Shown here piece by piece: positions 9,572-19,171 of a stretch of DNA of 64,000 bases. This DNA comes from Balneola sp. Lineage in GTDB: Bacteria > Bacteroidota > Rhodothermia > Balneolales > Balneolaceae. The stretch covers positions 109,448-173,447 of the forward strand of contig JAEPPZ010000005.1 of the NCBI GenBank assembly GCA_017640785.1, written 5' to 3'. Under the pieces are notes generated by a model that worked only from the letters and a program-made list of their open reading frames with translations, made no database searches and was not told the DNA's origin. The position numbers and the translations under genes were made by a program. Position 1 is the first letter of the stretch; each line of letters begins with the position of its first letter.

Positions 9572-10996
9572 ATGAGTAAATACGATTACGTACCGGAACC
9601 CGCTCTTGTGAAAGGCGATCATGATTTTGCCAGCCTCACACGATTGGTTACTGATATAAACTTAAGACCAACTCCAAAAGGTTGGTATCTGGCAATGATT
9701 GGAGCAAATGCTTTGCTCGCCGTACTTGGAATTGCAGTAGGATACCTAATCTGGGAAGGAACCGGAGTCTGGGGACTAAATAACCCTGTAGGTTGGGGTT
9801 GGGCAATCATCAACTTTGTTTGGTGGGTTGGTATCGGTCACGCAGGAACCTTGATTTCTGCTGTATTATTCCTTTTCAGACAGGATTGGCGTACTGCCAT
9901 TAACCGTTTCTCTGAAGCAATGACTATTTTCGCCGTAATGTGTGCCGGGGTTTTTCCTGCCATTCACGTTGGGCGTATTTGGGTTATTTACTGGGTATTC
10001 CCGGTTCCTAACCAAATGGCAATGTGGCCAAACTTTAACTCTCCCCTTCTTTGGGATGTGTTTGCTGTTTCTACCTATTTCACAGTTTCCTTCTTATTCT
10101 GGTATGTTGGTTTAGTGCCTGATTTAGCAACTATTCGCGACAGAGCTACTGATAAGATCAGAAAATACGCTTACGGAATCTTTTCTTTAGGCTGGACAGG
10201 AAGTAACCGTCACTGGTGGAATTATGAAAAAGCGTATATGATCCTGGCCGGATTAGCAACGCCTCTTGTACTTTCTGTACACACTATTGTATCCTTTGAC
10301 TTCGCCGTTTCACTTATTCCGGGATGGCACACCACTATTTTCCCTCCTTATTTCGTTGCCGGTGCAATTTTCTCCGGTTTTGCGATGGTATTAACGCTGA
10401 TGATCGTTGCCAGAAAGATCTACGGCATGAAAGACATCATGACAGACGACCACATGGAGAAAATGAACATTGTAATTATGGTTACGGGTTCAATGGTTGG
10501 TTTTGCATACATGATGGAGTTCTTTATTGCATGGTATAGTGGCGTTGAGTACGAAAAAGCAATTTTCTTATTGAGAGCAACCGGTCCTTATGCATGGGCA
10601 TACTGGGCTATGATGACTTGTAACGTGTTATCTCCTCAATTCTTCTGGTTCAAGAAGCTAAGAAGAAGCGTTGGATTTACTTTCTTCATCTCGATTGTGG
10701 TAAACATCGGTATGTGGTTCGAGCGATTTGTAATTACGGTTACATCACTCGCAAATGATTACCTTCCATCTTCCTGGGATTATTACTCCCCAACCATTTG
10801 GGATGTTCTCACTTATGTAGGAACCTTTGGATTATTCTTTACGATGTTCCTGTTGTTCTTAAGATTTTTACCGATGATCGCTCTTGCAGAAGTTAAAATG
10901 GTAATTCCGCAGGCCGATCCGCACAATTATGATGAGAATCATGACTATCAAGCTCCTAAAGTTGAAATTCCAACTCCTAAAGCTGTGGAGGCATAA
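9572..10996 (+). CDS. actC: Alternative Complex III subunit ActC, NrfD/PsrC-like membrane protein
   Basis: The 474-residue, highly hydrophobic protein of the NrfD/PsrC type has roughly ten predicted membrane helices. In ACIII this subunit carries the quinol-oxidation site and residues proposed for proton movement. Segments such as [19 protein letters not shown] and [10 protein letters not shown] are characteristic of ActC. It follows actB by 26 bases and precedes actD by 3. Hydrophilic C-terminal residues (about 450-474) extend beyond the last helix. Identification is secure from sequence style and operon position; ActF further on is its paralogue. Confidence 0.94.
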   Translation: MSKYDYVPEPALVKGDHDFASLTRLVTDINLRPTPKGWYLAMIGANALLAVLGIAVGYLIWEGTGVWGLNNPVGWGWAIINFVWWVGIGHAGTLISAVLFLFRQDWRTAINRFSEAMTIFAVMCAGVFPAIHVGRIWVIYWVFPVPNQMAMWPNFNSPLLWDVFAVSTYFTVSFLFWYVGLVPDLATIRDRATDKIRKYAYGIFSLGWTGSNRHWWNYEKAYMILAGLATPLVLSVHTIVSFDFAVSLIPGWHTTIFPPYFVAGAIFSGFAMVLTLMIVARKIYGMKDIMTDDHMEKMNIVIMVTGSMVGFAYMMEFFIAWYSGVEYEKAIFLLRATGPYAWAYWAMMTCNVLSPQFFWFKKLRRSVGFTFFISIVVNIGMWFERFVITVTSLANDYLPSSWDYYSPTIWDVLTYVGTFGLFFTMFLLFLRFLPMIALAEVKMVIPQADPHNYDENHDYQAPKVEIPTPKAVEA

Positions 10997-10999
10997 ATA

Positions 11000-11563
11000 A
11001 TGAGTGCACCAGCTAAAAAGAAAATCGAAGAGCAACCAAAGTTGCATGGCATTCTGGGCGAATTCCGGAATCCGAAAGCTCTATATGATGTAGCTGCTTT
11101 AACAGTGAAATCAGGTTACAATAAATTCGATACTTACAGCCCTTTTCCTATTCACGGAATTGATAAGGCAATGAACCTAAAGAAATCTAAACTGGGCTGG
11201 ATCGTAATTGGTCATGGTCTTGTAGGATTTTGTGGAGCGTTAACCATGATGTATTTTATGGCTGTAATGGATTATCCAATGAATATCAGCGGTAAACCTT
11301 TTTTCAATGCGCCTGCGTGGGTTCCGATCACGTTCGAATTAACAGTATTACTATCAGCATTTGGTGCTGTATTTGGAATGTTCTTCCTAAATGGACTTCC
11401 AAAACTGAATAACCCTCTTTTTAACGTTGACCGATTTAAAAAAGCTACTGACGACGGCTTCTTCATTTGTATTGAAGCTGAAGACTCTCTTTTCGAAACA
11501 GAAAAAGTGAAAGAATTGCTTAAAGAAGCCGGAGCAACACATATAGAGGAAGTATATGACTAA
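11000..11563 (+). CDS. actD: Alternative Complex III subunit ActD (DUF3341)
   Basis: The 187-residue protein has a soluble N-terminal part (LHGILGEFRNPKALYDVA) and two membrane helices near residues 64-88 and 105-130, followed by a cytoplasmic tail. This is the DUF3341 architecture of ActD. In ACIII structures it is a peripheral two-helix subunit that packs against ActC and ActF. Its stop codon lies eight bases inside actE, which indicates translational coupling. Confidence 0.93.
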   Translation: MSAPAKKKIEEQPKLHGILGEFRNPKALYDVAALTVKSGYNKFDTYSPFPIHGIDKAMNLKKSKLGWIVIGHGLVGFCGALTMMYFMAVMDYPMNISGKPFFNAPAWVPITFELTVLLSAFGAVFGMFFLNGLPKLNNPLFNVDRFKKATDDGFFICIEAEDSLFETEKVKELLKEAGATHIEEVYD

Positions 11564-12590
11564 CAAGAATGAAATAACTTCTTTAATGACCGCTAAGAAT
11601 ATCCTTAAAATGGCTTGTTTAAGTGGAGCTGCTTTGGTTTTTGCTTCATGCCGTGGGCAGATTTCTGAAAAACCTCCTGTTCATCCTAACATGAACATGG
11701 ATCAGCAACCCAGAATGGAAGCTCAGGAAGTAAACAAGTTTTTCGAAGACAAGCGCTCTATGCGTCAACCTGTGGAAGGAACCATAGCTCGTGGATTGTT
11801 AAAATCTGATGTGGCTTACTACGAAGGTACTGACGCAAACGGAGAGTGGATCGCCGACATCCCTGTTGAAGTTACTAAAGAATTGCTTTACAGAGGACAA
11901 GAGCGTTACGATGTATATTGTTCAGTATGTCACGGTGGAACCGGTGCAGGTGATGGAATTATCATGACCGGAAACTACGGTTATGTTCCGGCTCCTACTT
12001 ACCATCAGGATCGTTTAAGAGAAGCTCCGGACGGAGAAATCTATTCTGCTATCTATAATGGCGTGAGAACAATGCCTTCTTACGCAACTCAAATTAAAGT
12101 TGAAGACCGATGGGCAATTGTAGCTTACATCAGAGCACTTCAGGCTAGTCAAAATGTTAGTGAAGATGAGATCAACGACTATGATGTTGATGTAAATGAG
12201 CTACAAAATGAATATAAAGCTGAACAAGAGCGTTTAGCTGCTCTTGCCGAATCCCGCAAACCTGAAAAGGAAGCTGAAGCTTCTGTACAAATGGGTGAGC
12301 AACTAGTTGGACAGTATGCTTGTGGAACTTGTCATAGCGCTGATGGTTCAGATGGAGGAATTGGCCCAACTTGGAAAGGAATTTTAGGAACTACTACTCA
12401 AGGAGTCAACGCCGAAGGTGAAGCAATCACTATCAATAAAGATGAAGATTATATTCGCGAGTCAATTATAAATCCTGCAGCCAAAAAAATGGAAGGATAC
12501 GAAAACGGATTTATGGCTCCTTTCGATTACTTGTCAACCACAGAAATTGAATCACTGGTTCTATACATAAAATCACTGAGTGATAACTAA
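11556..12590 (+). CDS. actE: Alternative Complex III subunit ActE, lipoprotein with two cytochrome c domains
   Basis: The 344-residue cytochrome c subunit is anchored by a lipobox (LVFASC, Cys31-32 region). It has two haem-binding sites: CSVCH near residue 122 and CGTCH near residue 256. ActE of Rhodothermus has a single haem, so the second domain (about residues 240-340) is an addition. It closely resembles the C-terminal cytochrome domain of CoxB in this cluster, sharing (E/R)SI(I/L)NP(A/G)AK and an identical layout. The start at 11556 overlaps actD by 8 bases and has AGAGGAAG just upstream, favouring it over an internal ATG at 11586. It probably hands electrons to the caa3 oxidase. Confidence 0.93.
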   Translation: MTNKNEITSLMTAKNILKMACLSGAALVFASCRGQISEKPPVHPNMNMDQQPRMEAQEVNKFFEDKRSMRQPVEGTIARGLLKSDVAYYEGTDANGEWIADIPVEVTKELLYRGQERYDVYCSVCHGGTGAGDGIIMTGNYGYVPAPTYHQDRLREAPDGEIYSAIYNGVRTMPSYATQIKVEDRWAIVAYIRALQASQNVSEDEINDYDVDVNELQNEYKAEQERLAALAESRKPEKEAEASVQMGEQLVGQYACGTCHSADGSDGGIGPTWKGILGTTTQGVNAEGEAITINKDEDYIRESIINPAAKKMEGYENGFMAPFDYLSTTEIESLVLYIKSLSDN

Positions 12591-12612
12591 GAAAATAGCT
12601 TAATACATTACA

Positions 12613-13833
12613 ATGAGTCATAAGCCAACTATTACAGAGTCTCTCGAATTCCCGCAAAACAGCATGATACCACGTGCTGCTTTTGGACTTGGATTTGCAG
12701 GATTGATCGCCAGTTTTATCGGTTATTTCTTACAACCTGATCAGTTTTTCTTTTCTTATATCGTAAGTTTTACCTTTTTTGCAGGCATTTCCCTTTCAGC
12801 ATTAATCACAGTAATGTTGCACCATATTACTAAAGCCAGTTGGGGAACCGTTTTTAAACGCTTTTTTGAAGTATTTTCTTCCAACATCTGGGTTTGGGCT
12901 ATTTTCTTTATTCCGGTTCTTTTAGGAATGCACAATCTTTACCACTGGACTCATCCTGAACTTTTTGACAAAGCAAGTGCTGAGTTTGATAAGATTCTTT
13001 ACGGTAAATCAGCTTATTTAAACCAAACTTTCTTCATCGTTCGTCAGGTTATCTATTTTGTGATCTGGGGATGGTTGGGTCACAAATTGTACAAAGCATC
13101 TGTTGAGATGGACAAAACCAGCGACTGGGGTATGACTACTCTAATGAGAAAGATCAGTGCTCCCGGTATTCCGTTGTTCGCGCTTTCTGTTGCTTTTGCG
13201 GGTTTTGATTGGTTGATGTCGCTTGACCCACACTGGTTCTCAACAATGTTTGGTGTGTATTTCTTTGCGATCAACTTCCAGGCTTTCTGGCCTGTAATGA
13301 TCCTGTTGGTGTTCTTCCTTCAGAGACAAGGAATTTTGAAAGACACTATCAAGCAAGTACATATTTATGATCTTGGTGCATGGTTCTTTGCATTCACTGT
13401 ATTTTACGCATACATCGCTTTCAGTCAATTCTTATTGATCTATTACGCTAACCTTCCGGAAGAAACACTTTGGTTCTATAACAGATTGGAAGGCGGATTT
13501 GAATACATCGCTTACGGATTATTGATCTTCCGTTTTGCACTACCATTTTTACTTCTCATCAACAGAGAAGCTAAGCGCAGCCGTTTCATGTTAGGGTTAG
13601 TATCCGTAATTGTTCTGGTTATGCACTTTTTAGAAATTTACTGGATCTCAATGCCGGCTAACCATGCAGGAGATGCTCATGGTCTTCATTTCAGCTGGAT
13701 TGATATCGCTACCTTTTTAGGATTAGGTGGAATGTTCTTTGGTTTGTTCTTTAACAAGTTCAAAAAAGAAAGCATGATCCCACAAAACGATCCTAAAATG
13801 GACGAATGTTTATCAAAATCTTATCATCATTAA
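12613..13833 (+). CDS. actF: Alternative Complex III subunit ActF, NrfD-like membrane protein
   Basis: The 406-residue polytopic protein has about ten helices and is the second NrfD/PsrC-like subunit of ACIII and a paralogue of ActC. Segments FFAGISLSALITVMLHHITKA and FAGFDWLMSLDPHW are typical of the family. ActF has been proposed to take part in proton translocation rather than quinol oxidation. It follows actE by 22 bases and ends the six-subunit core of the complex; the HTH-membrane gene follows 10 bases later. Confidence 0.94.
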   Translation: MSHKPTITESLEFPQNSMIPRAAFGLGFAGLIASFIGYFLQPDQFFFSYIVSFTFFAGISLSALITVMLHHITKASWGTVFKRFFEVFSSNIWVWAIFFIPVLLGMHNLYHWTHPELFDKASAEFDKILYGKSAYLNQTFFIVRQVIYFVIWGWLGHKLYKASVEMDKTSDWGMTTLMRKISAPGIPLFALSVAFAGFDWLMSLDPHWFSTMFGVYFFAINFQAFWPVMILLVFFLQRQGILKDTIKQVHIYDLGAWFFAFTVFYAYIAFSQFLLIYYANLPEETLWFYNRLEGGFEYIAYGLLIFRFALPFLLLINREAKRSRFMLGLVSVIVLVMHFLEIYWISMPANHAGDAHGLHFSWIDIATFLGLGGMFFGLFFNKFKKESMIPQNDPKMDECLSKSYHH

Positions 13834-13843
13834 TTGTTGATCT

Positions 13844-14383
13844 ATGTCGACTAAGCACAACGCAAAATTTAAAGCACAAGTAGCTATTGAAGCCTTAAAT
13901 CTCTCTGCAGGGGATCTTGAAGAATTTGCTAAAGTAAAAGGGGTATCAACAGACCAAGTTTTAGATTGGGTATCTCAGCTAAAAGAAAATTCAGCAACAA
14001 TTTTTGAAGAAGGTCAAGACGCTCATAGTGGTCACCATCACGCATCCGGAGAAAATGTAAATCTTGAAACAGAAGATGAGCTCCTTATAGCTGCGGTTTC
14101 TCACGGAGTTAACGATGATAATCTGAATTATAATAAACTTTTCTTCTGGACCACTTTTGGAACCGGTCTGGTAATTGTAATTATTTATGGATTGATTCAG
14201 TTTGCACAGGCCAGCTGGTTTGATGCACAAAACGAAGCTGCTGTAAATAGTCAGTATTCCGAAATAAAAGAATTGAAAGCTAAGCATGCGGAAACGCTGA
14301 ATAGCTATGGTGTTGTTGATCTGGAAAACGGAACATACAGAATACCAATTGATCAGGCTATTAATAAGATAGCTGAAAATTAA
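13844..14383 (+). CDS. small respiratory-cluster membrane protein with an IS3-transposase-like HTH at its N-terminus
   Basis: The 179 residues form three parts. Residues 8-57 (KFKAQVAIEAL ... VLDWVSQLKEN) read like the HTH_Tnp_1 helix-turn-helix at the start of IS3-family OrfA. A His-rich linker (GHHHASG) and an acidic stretch follow, then a single membrane helix (about 102-122). The tail ends YGVVDLENGTYRIPIDQAINK, resembling a conserved motif of small proteins that accompany ACIII and SCO genes in other phyla. There is no DDE catalytic domain and no terminal inverted repeats, so this is not an insertion sequence. Ten-base spacing to actF and 4 to the SCO gene tie it to the cluster. It could be an assembly factor or accessory subunit; function unknown. 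Confidence 0.75.
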   Translation: MSTKHNAKFKAQVAIEALNLSAGDLEEFAKVKGVSTDQVLDWVSQLKENSATIFEEGQDAHSGHHHASGENVNLETEDELLIAAVSHGVNDDNLNYNKLFFWTTFGTGLVIVIIYGLIQFAQASWFDAQNEAAVNSQYSEIKELKAKHAETLNSYGVVDLENGTYRIPIDQAINKIAEN

Positions 14384-14387
14384 ATTT

Positions 14388-15224
14388 ATGAGACGCTTTG
14401 CACTGTTAGCATGTATTTTGTTTGCAGTGCTTCAACTTCCTACACGAAGTTTTGCCCAGAGTAGTAATACGGGTACTTCGCAAGCGCTGCAAGACGTAGG
14501 CATCGAGGAAAAACTCGGAGATATTATTCCTCTTGATGCAAAATTTTCCACCGTTGATGGTGACAGCATTCGTTTAGGCGATTTACTCGAAGAAGGAAAG
14601 CCTGTAATTCTGAACCCTCTCTATTATGAATGCCCAATGCTATGTGGTTTAGTTGTTGATGGTGTTATTGATGTAGTTGATGAACTGGCATGGAAGCCCG
14701 GAAAAGATTATCTGGTTATTTCGTTCAGTATTGACCCACTGGAAGACCACAACATGGCAAAAGAATATCGTAGTAAGTACATCAACAAACTTACTAATAC
14801 AAATGCTGAAGAAGGCTGGTACTTTTTAACCGGTAAACAACCTCAGATCGATAAGGTAATTGACGCTGTAGGCTTCAAATACAACGAAGTTCAGGGAACC
14901 GGAGAATATGCGCACAGTGCTGCAATTATTATGCTGAGCCCTGAAGGAAAGATCACTCGCTATCTTTACGGCATTAAATACAACGAATTTGATACAAGAA
15001 ATGCTTTGTTCGAATCCGCCGATGGTAAAATTGGCAGTACTGTTGATAAAATTCTAATGTACTGCTATCAATACGATCCTGATTCTAACAGCTATGTGCC
15101 GGTTGCCATGAATATTATGAAGATTGGGGGCTTGGCTACTCTAATAATTCTCGGTATATTTCTCACCCTTTTTTGGGTACGGGAAAGACGTAAAAAACAA
15201 TCACAAAACTTCGACTATAACTAA
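14388..15224 (+). CDS. SCO1/SenC-family copper chaperone for cytochrome oxidase
   Basis: The 278-residue protein has a signal peptide, a thioredoxin-fold SCO domain and a C-terminal membrane helix (about residues 243-264). The copper-binding CPMLC motif is at residues 82-86, and the distal His lies in the segment EYAHSAAII. SCO proteins deliver copper or reduce the CuA-site cysteines of oxidase subunit II. Here the gene lies directly before coxB, its stop overlapping the coxB ATG by one base (TAATG). The C-terminal anchor instead of an N-terminal one is a common variant in ACIII-linked oxidase clusters. Confidence 0.92.
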   Translation: MRRFALLACILFAVLQLPTRSFAQSSNTGTSQALQDVGIEEKLGDIIPLDAKFSTVDGDSIRLGDLLEEGKPVILNPLYYECPMLCGLVVDGVIDVVDELAWKPGKDYLVISFSIDPLEDHNMAKEYRSKYINKLTNTNAEEGWYFLTGKQPQIDKVIDAVGFKYNEVQGTGEYAHSAAIIMLSPEGKITRYLYGIKYNEFDTRNALFESADGKIGSTVDKILMYCYQYDPDSNSYVPVAMNIMKIGGLATLIILGIFLTLFWVRERRKKQSQNFDYN

Positions 15225-16162
15225 TGGACAGACTGTTCGAATTCATGCTTCCTGAGGCGAAATCGCCCACAGCCGACAGCACCGATGCCTTGTTTCATTT
15301 TATCAATGAAGTGAGTCTCGTTCTTTTGATCGGGATCACTATCGCTCTCATTTATTTTGCGATCAAATATCGCAGAAGATCTGAAGATGATGAAACTCCG
15401 GTAATTACTCATAACAATACTCTGGAAATTACATGGTCAGTGGTTCCGCTTCTGATTTGTTTTGTGATTTTTGGCTGGGGATACACCGGTTGGTTAAACC
15501 TTAAATCTGTTCCTGATAATGCGTATGAAATTCAGGTTAACGGTTTCAAATGGGGCTGGAATGTAAAATATGACAATGGTGCTCAAACCCTTAATGAAAT
15601 CCATGTTCCTGAAGGACGTCCCGTAAAGATCGTTCTTCAATCTTCAGATGTACTTCACTCTTTCTTTGTACCTGATTATCGTGTAAAGCATGATGTTGTT
15701 CCCGGACGATATACTTACGTATGGTTTGAAGCTGAAGAAGCCGGAGAATCCATTGTATTCTGTACAGAATATTGCGGAACCGGACATTCTGATATGCTTG
15801 CAAAAGTTATCGTACACACCGAAGAAGATTTCCAAACCTGGTTAGAAAAGAATGGCGGCGGAGTTTCAGGAACACCTGTGGAACAAGGAGAGCAATTGGT
15901 TCAGCTTCAGGGTTGTACGACTTGTCACTCTGACGACGGTTCAAGACTGATCGGACCTTCTTTCAAAGGACTTTGGGGAAGCGAAGAAACGCTAACGGAT
16001 GGTTCTACCGTAACCGTAGATGAAAACTATCTGCGCGAATCAATTTTAAATCCCGGTGCTAAGATCGTAGAAAGCTACGATAACGTGATGACTCCTTATG
16101 AAGGAAGAATCTCTGACGACGAAATCACCAATATCATCGAATATCTAAAAACGCTTAAGTGA
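15224..16162 (+). CDS. coxB: cytochrome c oxidase subunit II with fused cytochrome c domain (caa3 type)
   Basis: The 312-residue subunit II has two N-terminal helices and a cupredoxin domain with a full CuA set (upstream His in [21 protein letters not shown] at about residues 180-191). A C-terminal cytochrome c domain has its CTTCH haem site near residue 231. The fusion defines a caa3-type oxidase. CuA accepts electrons from the fused haem, which in turn can be reduced by ACIII. The C-terminal domain is a close relative of the second domain of ActE. The gene is followed by coxA with one base between them. Confidence 0.95.
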   Translation: MDRLFEFMLPEAKSPTADSTDALFHFINEVSLVLLIGITIALIYFAIKYRRRSEDDETPVITHNNTLEITWSVVPLLICFVIFGWGYTGWLNLKSVPDNAYEIQVNGFKWGWNVKYDNGAQTLNEIHVPEGRPVKIVLQSSDVLHSFFVPDYRVKHDVVPGRYTYVWFEAEEAGESIVFCTEYCGTGHSDMLAKVIVHTEEDFQTWLEKNGGGVSGTPVEQGEQLVQLQGCTTCHSDDGSRLIGPSFKGLWGSEETLTDGSTVTVDENYLRESILNPGAKIVESYDNVMTPYEGRISDDEITNIIEYLKTLK

Positions 16163-16163
16163 T

Positions 16164-17918
16164 ATGGCAACTGCTGAAGTATCAAATAAAAAAACTCTAA
16201 AAGTTCAGCGCTTTAAACCATCTGATAATCCTTCAAATACCTATCTCACAGATGAAAAAGGTGTTTGGGCATGGATGACTACTGTAGATCATAAGAAGAT
16301 CGGGATCATGTACTTGGTTGCCGTAGCTATCTTTTTTGCAGTTGGTGGAGCATTAGCGCTTCTACTTAGAACTGAATTGATGACCCCTGCTAAAACTTTT
16401 ATTGAGGCAGATACATACAATCAGTTATTTACCCTGCATGGAGCCATTATGGTATTTTTCGTACTGGTTCCTTCAATTCCTGCAGCATTAGGTAACTTCA
16501 TTATGCCGATGCAACTCGGGGCAAAGGACGTAGCCTTCCCGAAACTGAACCTTGCTAGTTTCTACATCTATGTAGCCGGTGCAATTTTTACTTTTATTGC
16601 GTTAGCGCAACATGGTTTAGATACGGGTTGGACATTCTATACTCCATATAGTACAGAATCCTCCAGTAGTGTAATTTGGGTAACCATGGGGGTATTTATA
16701 CTTGGTTTCTCCTCTATCCTGACGGGAACTAACTTTATTACTACCATCCACAAGATGAGAGCTCCGGGAATTACCTGGGGAAAACTTCCTTTGAATGTAT
16801 GGGCACTGTATGCTACTTCCATCATTCAGGTATTGGCAACTCCGGTACTTGCAATTACCGTTCTTCTTTTAACAATGGAAAGGTGGTTAGGTTTTGGAAT
16901 CTTTGATCCTGCTCTTGGTGGTGATCCGGTACTGTTCCAGCATTTCTTCTGGTTCTACTCCCACCCTGCTGTATACATTATGATCGTGCCGGGATTCGGA
17001 ATTATTTCAGAAGTGATCTCAACATTTTCTAAGAAAACAGTATTCGGTTATTGGGCGATTGCACTTTCTTCTTTAGCAATTGCATTCATCGGTTTCCTTG
17101 TATGGGGACACCACATGTTTACTTCAGGGCAATCTGCAGTAGCTACTACAGTTTTCTCATTCCTGACTTTCTTGGTAGGTATTCCAACTGGTATTAAGAT
17201 CTTTAACTGGATCGCGACCTTATATAAAGGCTCCATTAAAATGGATACGCCTATGATCTATGTATTTATATTCCTGTTCTTATTCTCCATTGGTGGATTT
17301 ACAGGAATTATGCTTGGTGCTCTTTCAGTAGATATTCACTTGCATGATACATACTACGTAGTTGCTCACTTCCACTATGTTATGATGGGTGGAACACTGA
17401 TCGCACTGCTTGCAGGATTGCATTTCTGGTGGCCAAAAATGACCGGAAAATTGTACAATGAAAAGCTTGCTAAAATAGCTTCTGTATTCATTTTTGTTGG
17501 ATTCAACGTGACCTTCCTTCCGCAGTTTGTGATGGGAGCACAAGGAATGCCTAGAAGATATTACAACTATGTAGATCAGTTCACCGCTTTCCACCAAACT
17601 TCAACAATTGGTTCTTACCTGTTGGGCGTTGGATTCCTGATCATTCTTTATTACCTGATGCATTCTTTATTTAAAGGAGCAAAATCTCCGGCAAACCCTT
17701 GGGGAAGCCGTGGATTGGAATGGCAGGCAACATCACCACCTGACTTCCATAACTTTGATCACACTCCGGTAGTAATTCATGGTCCTTACGACTACCACCA
17801 GCCAATGGAAGAATTCCAGTTAGGATTAGCGGTAGACACCAATGGTCATGATTCTGAAACAGCTAAAGAAGTTGTTGATAAGGAACGCGAGCAGTGGAAA
17901 AACTACAGTTTAGGCTAA
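16164..17918 (+). CDS. coxA: cytochrome c oxidase subunit I, A2 type
   Basis: The 584-residue haem-copper oxidase subunit I has about twelve helices. It carries the haem and CuB ligands, including HH in WGHHMF and [13 protein letters not shown]. The helix VI motif reads YSHPAV rather than GHPEV. The D-channel glutamate is therefore absent and the Tyr-Ser pair of A2-type oxidases (as in Rhodothermus caa3) is present. It reduces O2 and pumps protons. It lies between coxB and coxC in a coxBACD order. Confidence 0.96.
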   Translation: MATAEVSNKKTLKVQRFKPSDNPSNTYLTDEKGVWAWMTTVDHKKIGIMYLVAVAIFFAVGGALALLLRTELMTPAKTFIEADTYNQLFTLHGAIMVFFVLVPSIPAALGNFIMPMQLGAKDVAFPKLNLASFYIYVAGAIFTFIALAQHGLDTGWTFYTPYSTESSSSVIWVTMGVFILGFSSILTGTNFITTIHKMRAPGITWGKLPLNVWALYATSIIQVLATPVLAITVLLLTMERWLGFGIFDPALGGDPVLFQHFFWFYSHPAVYIMIVPGFGIISEVISTFSKKTVFGYWAIALSSLAIAFIGFLVWGHHMFTSGQSAVATTVFSFLTFLVGIPTGIKIFNWIATLYKGSIKMDTPMIYVFIFLFLFSIGGFTGIMLGALSVDIHLHDTYYVVAHFHYVMMGGTLIALLAGLHFWWPKMTGKLYNEKLAKIASVFIFVGFNVTFLPQFVMGAQGMPRRYYNYVDQFTAFHQTSTIGSYLLGVGFLIILYYLMHSLFKGAKSPANPWGSRGLEWQATSPPDFHNFDHTPVVIHGPYDYHQPMEEFQLGLAVDTNGHDSETAKEVVDKEREQWKNYSLG

Positions 17919-17955
17919 AAAGAAATTAACTAATAAAACACACACGGAAATCTAA

Positions 17956-18609
17956 ATGTCAAATCATTCACAGGCACATCCTGCTCATCTTCAGCACCAC
18001 TTTGTGGACTCTGATCAGCAGTTTGATGCAGCAAAAATGGGGATGTGGGTATTTATCGTTAATGAGATCTTATTCTTTGGCGGTTTATTTTGTGCTTACA
18101 TCGTATTCAGAGCTTGGTACCCGGATCTATTTACACAAGCTGCAACAGAGTTAAACACTGTTTGGGGAGCTGTTAACACACTGGTTCTTATCGGTAGTAG
18201 TTTAACAGTTGCGATGGCTATTCGGTCTGCTCAAAAAAATCAAATCAAAGGATTACAGATAAACCTTTTGATCACTATTGCATTAGCTTGTGTTTTCTTG
18301 CTGATTAAATATTTCGAGTACTCTCACAAACTGCATATTGGAATCTGGCCTGGAGCTGAACTTTATACCTATGAAGGTATCGATCACCCATTAGCTCACG
18401 TATTCTTTAGTATTTACTATGTGATGACAGGGATTCACGCTATTCACATTATTGTTGGTATTGGCTTGATGATCTGGATTTATATCCGCGCAAAGAAAAA
18501 TGAATTTGGCAGCGAGTATTACACTCCGGTTGAAATGGTTGGTCTGTATTGGCACTTGGTTGATGTGATCTGGATCTTCCTATTCCCGCTACTTTACTTA
18601 ATTGAATGA
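17956..18609 (+). CDS. coxC: cytochrome c oxidase subunit III
   Basis: The 217-residue protein has about five membrane helices and typical subunit III segments: FDAAKMGMWVFIVNEILFFGGLF, FYSIYYVMTGIHAIHI-type helix and YWHLVDVIWIFLFPLLYL at the C-terminus. Subunit III stabilises the oxidase and its oxygen and proton supply. It follows coxA by 37 bases and precedes coxD. The length suits the short bacterial form that lacks the first two helices of the mitochondrial subunit. Confidence 0.94.
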   Translation: MSNHSQAHPAHLQHHFVDSDQQFDAAKMGMWVFIVNEILFFGGLFCAYIVFRAWYPDLFTQAATELNTVWGAVNTLVLIGSSLTVAMAIRSAQKNQIKGLQINLLITIALACVFLLIKYFEYSHKLHIGIWPGAELYTYEGIDHPLAHVFFSIYYVMTGIHAIHIIVGIGLMIWIYIRAKKNEFGSEYYTPVEMVGLYWHLVDVIWIFLFPLLYLIE

Positions 18610-18629
18610 TATTATCTGAGGACAAAACA

Positions 18630-18947
18630 ATGAGCGAACACAATCATCACGAACATCACGTTTCATCTGCCGGTCAACTTTGGGCGATCGGTATAGCATT
18701 AACTCTCCTCACCATCTTAACAGTTGGACTTTCTTATGTAGAAATTCCGGCTCCTTTTGATGTTGTTGTAGCACTTACAGTTGCATTCGGAAAAGCATTC
18801 TTAGTTTGCGCTTTCTTCATGAACCTGTACTGGGATACTAAATTTAATACCATGCTTCTTATTGGAGCATTTGCATTCTTTATTCTGATGGTAGCCGTTA
18901 CACTACTTGATACACTTTATCGAAATGATGTAGTACCATCCTTTTAA
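18630..18947 (+). CDS. coxD: cytochrome c oxidase subunit IV, prokaryotic type
   Basis: The 105-residue protein has three membrane helices and a His-rich N-terminus (HNHHEHH), the usual small subunit at the end of caa3 operons. An earlier ATG at 18606 overlaps the coxC stop and would add eight residues (MILSEDKT). I prefer 18630 because GAGGA at 18618-18622 sits at ribosome-binding distance from it and the resulting N-terminus is more typical. It is the last gene before the terminator that closes the respiratory cluster. Confidence 0.86.
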   Translation: MSEHNHHEHHVSSAGQLWAIGIALTLLTILTVGLSYVEIPAPFDVVVALTVAFGKAFLVCAFFMNLYWDTKFNTMLLIGAFAFFILMVAVTLLDTLYRNDVVPSF

Positions 18948-18968
18948 AGAATAATTATTCTTTTTCTC

Positions 18969-19006
18969 AAAGCCCGATTCATTAAGTTGAGTCGGGCTTT
19001 CTTTTT
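18969..19006 (+). terminator. Rho-independent terminator of the act-cox cluster
   Basis: A perfect nine-base stem, AAAGCCCGA at 18969-18977 and TCGGGCTTT at 18992-19000, is followed by CTTTTT. It lies 21 bases after the coxD stop and is the only strong hairpin with a T-run in the whole cluster. Confidence 0.9.
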
Positions 19007-19010
19007 GGAT

Positions 19011-19122
19011 TGCTGATCGCACTGATTTTATGATTTGATTGATTTACCCTGAATAGACTTCCATCAGCGTAAATCAATAAACTGACATCGTCAGTTACCA
19101 AAATCAGCGTAATCAGTGATTC
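19011..19122. repeat. intergenic nested palindromes
   Basis: GATTGATTTACCCTGA (19037-19052) is the near-perfect inverse of TCAGCGTAAATCAATA (19064-19079). A compact hairpin, AACTGAC-ATC-GTCAGTT, follows at 19080-19096, then AATCAGCGTAATCAGTGAT. The segment is probably a structured dispersed intergenic repeat; no gene is present. Confidence 0.45.
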
Positions 19123-19171
19123 CTATTTCACCTAAACTTCCTTAGCTTCTATACAACAAATCATCTTAGCT

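Noticed and set aside
13844..14000. Insertion sequence of the IS3 family inside the act-sco operon
   Set aside because: Only the HTH is transposase-like; there is no DDE domain, no terminal repeats or target duplication, and the frame continues into a membrane protein.
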